From Larix kaempferi (Eukaryota > Streptophyta > Pinopsida > Pinales > Pinaceae): a stretch of DNA of 64,000 bases. The DNA lies in contig BSBM01000125.1 in NCBI GenBank assembly GCA_027924585.1, positions 749,001 through 813,000 on the forward strand, given 5' to 3'. Numbering within the stretch: the stretch's first letter is position 1; every line of letters begins with the position of its first letter. Made by a program: the position numbers and the translations under genes. Positions 23,893 through 33,666 of the stretch are shown here, piece after piece. Under the pieces are notes generated by a model. It ran no database searches. It saw only the letters and a list, made by a program, of their open reading frames with translations, and was not told the DNA's origin.

Positions 23893-23927
23893 TGATCATA
23901 CTTGCTATCACTTTATGTATGCATCAT

Positions 23928-23941
23928 CGGCAACAGAACCA
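23928..23941 (-). promoter_or_regulatory. element A putative primer-binding site
   Basis: One base after the 5' LTR, the minus strand reads TGGTTCTGTTGCCG. It starts with TGG, as needed to pair with a tRNA CCA end. I cannot name the tRNA with confidence; it is not the methionine-type site. Confidence 0.5.
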
Positions 23942-23942
23942 A

Positions 23943-24276
23943 TGTTGTAGTCAAGGGGGTTGCATTGTTACCAGTGATACATATTATATATAAGCAAGCA
24001 CACAAGATATAGATACAATAGACAAGAAGATGGAGAGAACACAAGCCTTTTATTACTCAGCAAGATGCAGAACAATACATATAAGAACAAATCTAAGTTA
24101 AGTCAATGGTTCGACTCACCAACCTATATATATATTGTACATACAGTTATGTAACCACTTGTCGGTTCAACCGACCGGCCTAACCCGACATATTCTGGTC
24201 GACGCAACTGTCGACATGTTTTACAATAAGTCGGGCGGAGGGCCTAGTCGATAGACCAACTTAGGCTCCTCCAACA
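23943..24276 (-). repeat. element A 5' LTR
   Basis: 334 bp partner of 11986-12323, ending CAACA at 24276 and followed by the GATAT duplication. It differs from the other LTR at about 34 sites by my count. Confidence 0.9.
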
Positions 24277-24490
24277 GATATCAAACAACTACATGCATAT
24301 ACGTTGCAAAATTAAATATTCACTCTAAGTTTAACTTTGGGTAGTTGCAAATATTTGAGTACATTGGAAAATGAAAAGGTCATTTATTGTTAAAAATGAG
24401 CAAATAAATTGCTAATAGTCCCTCTGGTAGGGTCTAATAATGAAAAAATCCCATAAGAGTTTTGCATCATATTACTATTGTACATAACTT

Positions 24491-24817
24491 ATGGCTCTTT
24501 GGTGTGTCTTAAAATTGGCAAACATTTTTGGTTTAGTGAATCTTAAAGTCTATGGAGATTCGTGAGTAACAATTAAGTGGGCAATGGGACACTTTAAACT
24601 CAACGTCACTAATCTTCGTCATTGGTGCATGCGCACACAAAGAGAAATCTCATTATAGCACAACATCTCATTTGAACATATTTATAGAGTCAACAACTCA
24701 ATGGTGAATAAACTTTCAAAACAGGATTTGGAGGGCTCGGAAGGATATCTTATATGGGAAGAATGGCTGGAAAATGCCATTGTGGACAATGGTGATACTT
24801 ACTTTTTTGATTAAGCT
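24491..24817 (+). pseudogene. LINE RNase H remnant
   Basis: Plus-strand reading MALWCVLKLA, LKVYGDS (catalytic Asp segment), VTIKWAMG, HISFEHIYRVNNSMVNKLSK and GYLIWEEW is the RNase H found at the C-terminus of plant L1-type LINEs. Two in-frame stops are present, and the part before the Glu motif is missing. The sequence after it (to about 25025) is AT-rich and holds AATAAATAAA, consistent with a LINE 3' end. Confidence 0.7.
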
Positions 24818-25732
24818 GCTAGAACTTCTTTTCATTTTGTAGAGGCTTGTAGGCTTTCAGTTTTTGGTACATGTTTTGAGAAGAATGTAATGATGTAATC
24901 TGTTTAAGTATGATCTAGTGATCAGATTGGCTCTAAATGATTCAGATCTTGAGTCAAGACTTTCATTGTACTATTTGATTCTTCTTGAATGTCAATAGTA
25001 AATTTTTTTCACTGAAAATAAATAAATTCATCATGTCTATGAGAATTAATGAGAAAATAGATATATCAACAATCGTGTGGTAGCCTTGAAATATTGAGCA
25101 AGGAGATTTAAGTCTCAGTTAAATCCACTTAGAAAATCATAGACCATTTATTCCCTAAGCTCTAAAGGACGTCAATGTTGTGGATATGGTAGGAAATGTG
25201 ATATCAACATCAAACAAGTTACAGGAGTCGCTTCTTCATTCATCATTACTTATTCTCAGTTTAACCAACCAATTAATTCAATTAATCTCCTCCAATCTCC
25301 TATGATCTTCTCTTCTCTCCTCTGGTTTTCACGTCCCTCCTCTATATTGCTTAGTTATGCATGGTGTAGTTGATTGATAGATTTAGCAAAACAAAATGCC
25401 CTTTATAAATTTGTGTAATATTATTTTTTATTATCCTCTAATATTTTTTCATTGACGCTATTGATCACACCATTATGCCATTGATAACATCATCATAAAT
25501 TTCTAGATGAGCATTTAAATGAGCATCTAAAAAAGTGTATGTAAGAGCATTTATTAAAATAATTTTACTAAAATAAATAAACAAAATATAAAGAGCAAAA
25601 GGGGTCAATGAATTATTCTGCCATTAGGTGGGTTAAGGGTCAAGGGTTAGTGGCTCAATGTGATACTTGACTTATGGCGACTTATGTTGATTAATAGTCA
25701 ATATAAATTAATATGAACAACCAGTTATGGTC
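24818..25732. other. no gene seen; ends in target duplication of element B
   Basis: AT-rich sequence. The last part holds the TGGTCAA/GGTTAA type repeats also seen at 36894-37450. Bases 25728-25732 (TGGTC) are the left target duplication of the next element. Confidence 0.5.
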
Positions 25733-26459
25733 TGTTGGCCTGGTTTTGCAACTAGGCTTAGTGCTATGGGCACCTGCTAACTAGTAGCAGCAGTTTCAAA
25801 TAGAATTAAACAAGAAACTAATCTAAACAAAACTAATCATGGATCTATGCAAGAATATAAGCAAATAATGTAAACATTTAAAAAACAAGAACAAGAAAAC
25901 ATTAAAGAATGAATTTGTATTGAAAAATGGGGGGCAAGCAAGTGTTTGCAATAATACCTTCAATGGTGAAGGTTGATGTTGAGCAACTCCCAAGATGAGT
26001 AGCTCCAAGCTCCAAGAGGTCTCCTTCTCCAAGGTTGCTTACAATGGCCAAAATGCTCAAGGAAGATTTCGGCAGCATGAGGATGAGATAATGGATGGAT
26101 TTGAAATGAGGAGCCCCTACCACCTTTTTATAGGTTTTGGTGGTGGGGAATACCATTTGTGGTTTTGTGGAAACCAAATGGTATTGACCAACATGGTTTA
26201 GGTACTTTTCCCTCCTTTTTCCTTTTTTGAATAAAATTAATATTTTTATTCCCTTTTTAATATTTTTTGGGAATTTGGACCCTTTTTGAGGGTTTTTTAT
26301 GCTTTTTTAGGAAAAATAATCTTTTTTAATGGAAAAAGGGGTGTACTCAGGTCTTTTGGTGACCTTTTGTTGGTTTCAGAGGCTCAGATGGTGAAAAAGT
26401 GGACAAATGGGTCATGTGAATAGGGAAATGAGCTAGTGAGCACTTTTTGGGTGTTAACA
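25733..26459 (-). repeat. element B 3' LTR (complete)
   Basis: 727 bp. It contains a minus-strand TATAAAAA box at 26125-26132 that would drive element transcription. Positions 25819-26459 match 36253-36893 with seven substitutions. Confidence 0.92.
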
Positions 26460-26472
26460 GATTGCCCCCTGA
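26460..26472 (-). promoter_or_regulatory. element B polypurine tract
   Basis: Minus-strand TCAGGGGGCAATC next to the LTR start TGTTAACACC. Confidence 0.75.
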
Positions 26473-28141
26473 TGTGTGAGGGCAAGAGCTCATCGTATGG
26501 CCGATAGACATCATAGTTCATTTGTCTTTTTCTGGGGTTTTAGGGGAGAGAAGAGACCGGTTGGAGACTGGAGCCACGGCCCTTGGAAGCTGCAAAAACA
26601 AAAAATATTACATGGTCTCAATATGAATGAGGTATAATCTTTGATAATGGACGAGGCGGGCATTCCCATGCTCGTACCAAGACTTATACATAACAATTAG
26701 TCCTAAGAAGGGGGATCTAATACATAAAGAATCTACTGCTACATCATAATGGTCCAGGGGGGACATTATTTTGGGATATACTCCTGATCATAACTGATGT
26801 CCATAACTGATACACTGGAATAACTGATGAACTGCTGAAACTGAAGGTGTCCAACATTTGTAGGGACTCAAAGAGTTTGATTAATCTCTGAGAAGTAATG
26901 TAACTGTGTACTCAAGGGAGTATGAAACTGGGGTACATCTGAATACTGTCGCCATGCGCAACCCGGGTATCTATAGAAAAAGTGTAACTGGTTGTTTCCA
27001 TAGGTAGACTCTCAAATGTGGAAGAGTCAGGAGGTACCCGGGGTCTTCGACGAAAAAAACTTGAAAGGATCATTGCCCTGTGCGAGTCTCAACGATGCGA
27101 TCAAGGTGTTGGAGTCGAGCATGTGAGAAACAACCATTTAGAGAAGTACTGAGGATTCTTCTCGAAATGATTCATAGGCACTCATCATGAATGGTGATGA
27201 GTCCAAGACACAGGGACCTCTAGGTCTATCCTCTGGAATAAATGTGGTTGTCGTCAACAGAGGGAGACCAGCAACTAACAAGGCAATGATGTTTCCTTGA
27301 TAGGAGCACGAGGTGTAGAACTGAAGTGCTGTAGTGCTGATGGTAGGACTGACATACTTGTGGGGATGGGAAATAATTGGGTCATAAAGTGGGTAGACTC
27401 AACCTATTTGTTCAGAGCATGATGATATGGTTGACCTGGCAGTGTAGGTAACTAACTTGTCGGTGTGGGGATCATTGCTTTTATTGACTGAATGGTATAT
27501 ATTGACTCTGGGGGGGGAGGACGAGCTGATAGGTGCTGTCGGGGGATTTTCAAGGTGACATACTGATGAATACTCTGAACAAAGGCCACCAAAATGGGGA
27601 AGCTTCCATATGAGTAGATGTGATCTGTCGTGGCGCCAAGAGGCACCATTGGTTCCTTCTTCGTAGTTTTAATGAGCTCCAAGAAGGGATAAAAGTGTGC
27701 TCTGAAATGGTACGTTCCTGTGGATTTTGTGAGCCCAGGACGGCTCGTGCTCATGGTTGCTTTCATATTTAGAGAGTCTGAAAGCGGTAAGTGGACTCTA
27801 TTGGTGTTTCTTTTTCGTAAGTTTAGTCTCCAAGGCCCGAAAAAGCATAAAATGATGCAGATGGAGAACTCTTCTAGCCGATGTGACTAGAGTATACCTT
27901 TTTCGTAATTAGTCTACGAGGTCCGGAAAAGGGGTAAACTTATACCAGGTAGACGCCCTTTCAGATACGTTTAGTGAGCATGAAAGGAAGCAAGATTGCT
28001 CGACGATCTTTTCATTGTTTTAAGAGTCAGAAAAGAGCTTAACAGAAACTCCCTAAGTGCCTTTTTCGTAAAAGGGATTGCTCGGCCCAAAAAAGGGATA
28101 AAATTATACTGAACAAAAATGGATAGATGGAAGCGAGAAAA
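26473..28141. other. element B 3' internal region, no gene recognised
   Basis: No domain seen. A minus-strand open frame at 27766-27452 (104 codons, Pro/Thr/Ser-rich) is not recognised. From about 27805 to 28110 there are four loose stem-loop units with arms like CTTTTTCGT and CGAAAAAG or CCGGAAAAGG, spaced 60-100 bp apart. Confidence 0.4.
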
Positions 28142-28857
28142 GGTCTCAAGCGTCATCATGTGTGTGGGATACTGGATCTGGTGACATAAAGATTGTCACA
28201 AAGGGGGCTGCGGCCATTGTGGCATGCAAACCGAGGCTATGAGAGGGCATTTTGAAAAAATGCCCTGAAAATCGGGACGTGACAGTGAGAAATGATCTCA
28301 AGCATCATCACGAGCGCGGAAAACTGAATCCGGCGATATACGGCACGTCGAAAATGGAGAACGACCGATGTGGCACGCAAACCGAGGTGACGAGGGGGCA
28401 TGGAAAAAATGCCCAAAAAATGTAAAGGTGAGAGCGAGAAATGATCTCAAGCATCATCACGAGCACGGAAAACTGAATCCGGCGATATAAGGCATGTCAA
28501 AAATGGAGAACAGCCGATGTGGCACGCAAACCGAGGCGACGGGGGGGGCATGGAAAAAATGCCCAAAAAATCTAAAGGTGAGAGCGTGAAATGATCTCAA
28601 GCATCATCACGAGCGCGGAAAACTGAATCCGGCGATATAAGGCATGTCGAAAATGGAGAACGACCGATGTGGCACGCAAACCGAGGCGACATGGGGTATG
28701 AAAAAATGCCCTGAAAATCGGGACGTGACAACGAGAAATGATCTCAAGCATCATCACGAGCGCGAAAAACTGAAACCGGTGATATATGGCACGTCCAAAA
28801 CGGAGAACGACCGATGGGGCACGCAAACCGAGGCCACGAGAGAGGCCAAAAAATGGA
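28142..28857. repeat. five tandem copies of a 149 bp repeat
   Basis: ATGATCTCAAGCATCATCAC recurs at 28292, 28441, 28591 and 28738, and a diverged first copy (AGGTCTCAAGCGTCATCAT) starts at 28142. Each unit also contains GGAGAACGACCGATG-like and GGCACGCAAACCGAGG segments. It is much richer in GC and CpG than the surroundings. It lies directly upstream of the PMD promoter. Confidence 0.85.
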
Positions 28858-28911
28858 CCCCGTGGAAACGGGAAAAGGAAGGAACCTGCATGAAGTTCTC
28901 GCTGTGCTGAT

Positions 28912-28995
28912 TCCAACGGTACCAACGGTTTGAGAAATGGACTTCGTATGATACCGCAATGGTTGTTGGAAAATTGGTGGAATTTCTATAAATAG
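28912..28995 (+). promoter_or_regulatory. candidate promoter of the PMD gene
   Basis: TATAAATAG at 28987-28995 is a good plant TATA box on the plus strand. Two overlapping copies of a CCAACGGT motif lie 60-75 bp upstream (TCCAACGGTA at 28912 and ACCAACGGTT at 28921). They resemble the MSA element bound by three-repeat MYB factors in G2/M genes. A third AACGG core lies downstream on the other strand (about 29079-29088). Transcription would start near 29020. A strong donor (TTGCAG|GTAACT) at 29110 suggests a leader intron. Confidence 0.55.
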
Positions 28996-29199
28996 GGCGT
29001 GGGGCCCAAATGACTTGTCATTGTTACGTGCGAGTTTGATAGAGCTGTCAGAGCTATTTCTTGATTTCCGGGAGATTTCACCGTTGGTTTTCGATTCAGC
29101 GAGTTGCAGGTAACTCTATTTGCCTTAGCCTTGTCAATTATGTCTTTTTTGTTTGGCGGCGGGCCCCCAAAGGCCGCGAAATTCCATGTTGACTCTCCA

Positions 29200-29470
29200 A
29201 CGTGGAATATCGCGGGTTTCGGGACTATTCCCGCGATGAACCGCGCGGGTTTTAGGCCGACAGTCACGATGTTCATCGCGACTGCGAGGTTGGAACCCGC
29301 GATGTTCATCGCGAGTTCATGGTAGATAGTCACGATGTTCATCGCGACTGTCTGGCCAAAATCCGCAATGTTCATCGCGGGTTTTTGCATGGAAGCCGCG
29401 ATGGTCATCGCGGCTTTTGGTGGAAAAGCCGCGATGGGCATCGCGGCTTTTTGTGCAAAAGCCGCGATGG
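29200..29470. repeat. 33 bp minisatellite of short palindromes
   Basis: Palindromic cores such as CCGCGATGGTCATCGCGG occur at about 29265, 29297, 29331, 29363, 29396, 29429 and (half) 29461, a period of 31-34 bp. Because 33 is a multiple of three, the array encodes 11-residue repeats in several frames, including the PMD reading frame (KPRW...SSRL type). Confidence 0.85.
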
Positions 29471-30758
29471 GTTCGTTCAGTGAGACGACTCCTGAACAAG
29501 CTTGTGCGTTGGTTGGTGCCAGCGGAGGGTGCATTTATCATTGGGGGTGAGAGGTTAGAGATCACTCTCACGGATGTCTATTTTTTGACTGGGTTCCCTC
29601 GTTTGGGTGAGGTGGGCGATCTCTTACCGAGGATCCCTCCAGGTGTAGATATGGAGGACCTGTTACAGACTTTCTGTGTTGACGATGCTGTTTTGCAGAA
29701 CAACTCTATTAGGCTGCGATCCCTTCGTGAGTGGGATATGCGAGCTGTTGGGGCATGTGTACTGCGGATATTGGGTGCTGCTGCGCCACATCGTATGTCT
29801 GGGGGACAAACGATGATGGTGGACTCCGTTCTTCGGGGGACATATTATGCCTGGGGGCAGATGTTTCTGGCTGGTGTCCGGAGAGATCTGGACAAGGCCA
29901 TTCGAGAGGGAGGTGAGTTTTGTTATGCCTCTTTTTTATGCTGTTTTTTCTTCGAGCGGGTGCCGACCTTGCGGCCACGGGTACCCATTCGTGCTGGTCT
30001 GGTGAGTGAGCCTCGTATGATAAGATGGGGGCAGATGATGCCTCGTGGCGACGGTGGTGTCTGCGGCTTCTTCACGGAGAATTTTTATGAGCAGTGGGAG
30101 CAGATGCCCCTGGTGATTGAGGACTACCCCTACACCGGTATGGACTATCGAGGTGACCCAGAGATGCCTCGTGCCCCAGGACAGGCCTGGAGTTTAGACG
30201 GTATGTTTTGTGTTTTATTTGATATTATATCATATGTTGTTTGATTTATCATCGATGATTATAGTTGTATAGTATATGATGGCTTACTTGCTTTGTGCAG
30301 ATGTGGGTCCAGTGCCACCACCTGACTACGTGGCTCGTCAGGGGCGGGCGATGGTGGGCGCCCATCCACCTGCAGTGGTACCACCTCCGCGTGGTGGAGG
30401 ATTTGCGGCTCGTGGGCAAGGGGTTGGCCCTCGTGATGACGCCATAGAGGGTGTCAGACAGACCTTTGCCAGGATCCTAGCTGGACTCCCCGAGGATGGT
30501 TGGAGAGACCTGGATCGGGATATTTTGGAGGGTTGCTTCGGTGCGCCGCCCGAGTGGCGGTCGCTCTTGTTGAGGACAGCGGTGTTTGTGGCGGAGCACA
30601 GGGGTGGTGGACGAGATGATCCGGCAGGGCTGGCTGAGGGGATGAGACGTCTGCGGGACGATCCAGCGGGGCCGGCAGAGCGCAGAGTTCGGGCTCGCCG
30701 TGACCCGACGGGACCAGCTGAGGAGGAGCCGGAGGAGCCTAGGGATCCAGATGAGTAG
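29330..30758 (+). CDS. plant mobile domain (PMD) protein, antisense within element B
   Basis: Two coding segments are joined by a 100 bp GT-AG intron (30201-30300; donor GACG|GTATGT, acceptor TTTGTGCAG). The frame continues in phase (SLD then VGPVPPPDY) to a TAG at 30756. The first segment matches the PMD fold seen in MAIN/MAIL-type proteins and in plant transposons: AFIIGGERLEITLTDVYFL with TGFP, then a helical middle with GTYYAWGQMF and LRPRVPIRAGL. The second is Pro/Gly/Arg-rich and ends in three loose DDPAG/PAE repeats. The frame is open from 29330, beginning with four 11-residue repeats, but has no ATG before 29651. An upstream exon is therefore likely, or the start is lost. MAIN/MAIL1 act in silencing and genome stability. 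What this copy does is unknown. Confidence 0.8.
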
Positions 30759-30905
30759 GTGATATTGTATTTGCCCCCAAATGCTGATGAGCATATGGGG
30801 AATCATTTTTGTACGACAGATGTATTTTTGTATATCGGGTGCTGAGGGCACCTATGACATGTTGACTATTATGGTTTATATATATATGTGGATATATATT
30901 TGGAT

Positions 30906-31262
30906 ATATTCTCGTGTATGCACGTGGATGCACATTTGTCTTTTGTATATGCCCGTGGAGGCACATGTTATGCACGTGGATGCAGTATGTTTGTTATTTA
31001 TGTATGCCCGTGGAGGCACATGTTATGCATGTGGATGCATTATTTGGTTATTTGTTTATGCCCGTGGAGGCACATGTTATGCACGTGGATGTATTTTGTT
31101 TATGGATATGCCCGTGGAGGCATATGTTATGCACGTGGATGCATTTTGTTTATGGATATGCCCGTGGAGGCACATGTTATGCACGTGGATGCATTTTGGT
31201 TATGGATATGCCCGTGGAGGCACATGTTATGCACGTGGATGCATTTTGTTTATGGATATGAC
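30906..31262. repeat. 50-55 bp tandem repeat with CACGTG boxes
   Basis: About seven units holding ATGCCCGTGGAGGCACATG and TTATGCACGTGGATGCA, at spacings of 55, 54, 50, 50 and 50 bp. Six units contain an exact CACGTG (G-box). One has CATGTG. All three plus-strand frames are open through the array, a property of the repeat rather than a gene. It lies between the 3' end of the PMD gene and the 3' end of the RNase H ORF, which converge on it. Confidence 0.85.
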
Positions 31263-31687
31263 ATGATGTGATTGGTGTGCCAGTCAAGGACATTGTTGGC
31301 CATATGGTCTGCTACACTGTTGAGGTGTCTTGGGACATGTGTGAATGAAATGGATTCAAACTGTCTAACCATTTGTTTAGTGCGCAGGAATTTTCTGAAA
31401 AGACAGGGATCGCGTACCTGGTAATCATTGTTGAGCTGGGAAACTAGGAGCTGTGAGTCCAAGAAAACGTTGAGGTGACGGATGCTCATTTGGAGAGCTG
31501 CGGCCAGGAGGCCGGTCACGGCATCGTATTCAGCTTGGTTATTGGTGGCGGCACCTAAACATACTCCGTCAATGTGAATTAACTCATGCGAAGGGGAGTA
31601 TATTACCCAAGCTGCGGAGGCGAGATTGGGAGACCAACGGCTTGCACCATTAGCGAAACCGACATAGTAGAGTGGAAGAGGATCCAT
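31250..31687 (-). CDS. additional RNase H ORF of element B (aRNH type)
   Basis: A separate ORF with its own ATG at 31687, 98 bp after the integrase stop and in a different frame. It has the archaeal/plant-type RNase H layout of Tat elements: YVGFANGAS, ATNNQAEYDAV (catalytic Glu), NVFLDSQLLVSQL (Asp) and HLNSVADHMAN (last Asp). The first catalytic Asp is replaced by Asn (FANGA where xDGA is expected), which a single G-to-A change would give. Length (145 residues) fits one RNase H domain. Its last residues run into the G-box repeat. Tat elements are known to carry such a second RNase H. Confidence 0.8.
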   Translation of the reverse strand: MDPLPLYYVGFANGASRWSPNLASAAWVIYSPSHELIHIDGVCLGAATNNQAEYDAVTGLLAAALQMSIRHLNVFLDSQLLVSQLNNDYQVRDPCLFRKFLRTKQMVRQFESISFTHVPRHLNSVADHMANNVLDWHTNHIMSYP

Positions 31688-31785
31688 CTGTGGTCATGCA
31701 AAACAAATATTTAGGTTTTTTGAATTTTTTGTGAAAAAAGAAAGTAAGCCTATACTAGAATGGACTGTGGTGTCCATCAGATTTT

Positions 31786-33666
31786 CTATGGGTAAAATCG
31801 CTTAAGGTACAACCCGTTGCATGGGTTGCGTAGGGGATTGCCTTCTGAATCGGTCAGAATGTATGCCCCCTGCCCGAGGCAAGTGTGTACGATGTAAGGG
31901 CCTTGCCACATAGATACAAACTTTCCCTTTCCGGTTTTATCATGAGCTTGATCGTAAGCGAGGACAAGGTCTCCCTCAGAAAAGGTTCTGGGGTGGACGT
32001 GTTTGTCGTAACTTAGTTTGGATCGTTGTTTGGCTGCTTCCATGTTTTGAATGGCTGTGCGCTGATCTTCATCGGCTTTCTCTAGGAGTAGTAGACGTTG
32101 TTCAATTGGGGAAATGTCCGGTAGGAGTTCAACGGCGATATGTAGAGTTGGAATCTGGCACTTGATAGGGAGAACGGATTCGACACCGTGAACTAAATGG
32201 AAAGGGGTAAAACTGGTGGCGGTTTTGGTTGAGGTGCGGTAAGCCCATAGTGCGGGCAAAAGCATGTGGTGCCAATTGGATTTGTGTTTGTCTACAGTAC
32301 GTTGGAGGATGGTCTTCAAAATTTTATTGATCGCTTCGACTTGGCCATTTCCTTGGGGATAGTAGGCGGAAGAGAAATGGTGTTCAAATTTCAACATGGT
32401 TGATAATTCTTTCCAGACGACATCTTCGAAGTGAGAGCCGTGGTCAGAGACTAGTTGCTTCGGCACTCCGAAACGAGCGATAACATGGTTGAAGAAAAAC
32501 CGTGCTACAGTGTCGGCTTTGCAATTATAGGTCGGCATGGCTTCTGCCCACTTGGTGAAATAATCTACGGCCACAACGATGTGTTTGTGACCGCCGGCTG
32601 ACGTGGGGTTGCAGTCGAGGAAGTCGATGGCCCATTTGCAAAATGGTCCAACAGTGATGACTGGATGAAGGGGGGCGGGGGGGGTTCTTGCTTTGGGGGC
32701 AAAGAGTTGGCAGTTCTGGCAATGCTTGACTGCGGTGATGCAATCAGTAAACAATGATGGCCAAAAATAACCTGCCTGAATGATCTTTTGGGCGGTGGCC
32801 ATGCCGGAGAAATGGCCTCCGCAAGCACCGTTATGACAATCATTGAGGACTTGTTCTGCCTCACTATGGGATATGCATCGGCGTAGGATGGTATCAACGC
32901 CGCGTCGGTAAAGTACGTCCCCTAACAAGAGGTATCGGGGGGCGTGGTGTCGTATGCGACGGCGTCCGTCACAATCGATGTGTGGTCGAAATTTTTGCGT
33001 ACGAAGGTAAGTCAAAATGTCTCCGTACCAAGGGTCGTCAGACGAAATGATGAAGATTTGCTCGTCAATCAGGTCCATTTGGATAACGGGTGATGTCGAA
33101 GAGGATGGGAGGTCAGTGATGAGGTGAGCAAGCGCGAGGGCTTTAGTGCTTTTGGGAGTTCTGAAAGTGAGGTCATATTCCTGGAGGATAATGACCCATT
33201 TAGCAACACGACCTTGTAGGAGCCACCGGGTTAGGAGATAGACCATAGGGTTGGAGTCAGCCACGACCGTGGTATGACTGAGTAGAATGTAGTGTCGCAA
33301 TTTTTGTACGGAAAAGACTACAGCTAGGGCTAATATTTCCTCGTATGGGTAACGCAGAGGGGGGCCAGACAAGGTCTGGCTGACGTAATAAATCACATGC
33401 TCTTGGTGGGAGGCATCTTCTTGGACCAAAACCCTGGACACAGCATATTCAGATGCCGAGACATAAAGGGTGAAGTCTTGAGAGAAATCCGGTGGGGATA
33501 TCAAGGGGGCTTGTGTGAGCGCTTTCTTGAGGGCTTCGAATGCCGTGTCTGCTTGCTCATCCCAAACAAAGGGTATGTGGGTACGAAGTAAGCGTAAGAA
33601 CCTGTGGACTTTGGTGGCATAATCAGGAACGAAACGCCTAAGGAAATTGGACCGCCCTTGTAGACT
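31786..33666 (-). CDS. element B RNase H (degenerate) and integrase
   Basis: Continues the polymerase frame after one TAG. The gypsy RNase H is recognisable (LYVSASEYAV, YPYEEILALAV, VVADSNP, LAHLITDLP), but the first catalytic Asp is Ser and the last Asp is missing. Integrase follows with an intact HHCC zinc domain (CHNGACGGHF, CQNCQLF), a DDE core (D in WAIDFLD, D in LVSDHGSHF, E in GNGQVEAINK) and a GPY/F C-terminus (WQGPYIV), ending RFYP then stop at 31786. Loss of the polymerase-linked RNase H site together with a separate RNase H ORF is the known pattern in Tat elements. Confidence 0.88.
   Translation of the reverse strand, partial: SLQGRSNFLRRFVPDYATKVHRFLRLLRTHIPFVWDEQADTAFEALKKALTQAPLISPPDFSQDFTLYVSASEYAVSRVLVQEDASHQEHVIYYVSQTLSGPPLRYPYEEILALAVVFSVQKLRHYILLSHTTVVADSNPMVYLLTRWLLQGRVAKWVIILQEYDLTFRTPKSTKALALAHLITDLPSSSTSPVIQMDLIDEQIFIISSDDPWYGDILTYLRTQKFRPHIDCDGRRRIRHHAPRYLLLGDVLYRRGVDTILRRCISHSEAEQVLNDCHNGACGGHFSGMATAQKIIQAGYFWPSLFTDCITAVKHCQNCQLFAPKARTPPAPLHPVITVGPFCKWAIDFLDCNPTSAGGHKHIVVAVDYFTKWAEAMPTYNCKADTVARFFFNHVIARFGVPKQLVSDHGSHFEDVVWKELSTMLKFEHHFSSAYYPQGNGQVEAINKILKTILQRTVDKHKSNWHHMLLPALWAYRTSTKTATSFTPFHLVHGVESVLPIKCQIPTLHIAVELLPDISPIEQRLLLLEKADEDQRTAIQNMEAAKQRSKLSYDKHVHPRTFSEGDLVLAYDQAHDKTGKGKFVSMWQGPYIVHTCLGQGAYILTDSEGNPLRNPCNGLYLKRFYP

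Larger units (their letters stand above)
11986..24276 (-). mobile_element. 12.3 kb Ty3/gypsy retrotransposon with extra 3' ORF (element A)
   Basis: Ends are well defined. LTRs begin TGTTG and end CAACA, and 5 bp GATAT lies directly outside both (11981-11985 and 24277-24281). A polypurine tract sits inside the left LTR. All coding pieces read on the minus strand from right to left: gag, CCHC array, protease, second gag-like domain, RT, RNase H, integrase, then about 4 kb of extra coding sequence. I count about 34 substitutions and one small indel between the LTRs (about 10%), so it is an old insertion. Stops are frequent and most are explained by C-to-T changes. The total exceeds that of most gypsy elements because of the post-integrase region and the second gag-like domain. 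Confidence 0.9.

Noticed and set aside
29335-29550. Alternative plus-strand and minus-strand frames over the palindromic array
   Set aside because: The 33 bp period opens several frames at once. Only the frame that continues into the PMD domain has support.
29910-29955. Possible second intron in the PMD gene (GTGAGT...TTCGAG)
   Set aside because: At about 46 bp it is too short for a typical plant intron, and the frame is open and plausible without splicing.
30781-31271. Three overlapping plus-strand open frames of 115-161 codons
   Set aside because: All three frames are open because of the 50-55 bp tandem repeat. The translation is the repeat read three ways.
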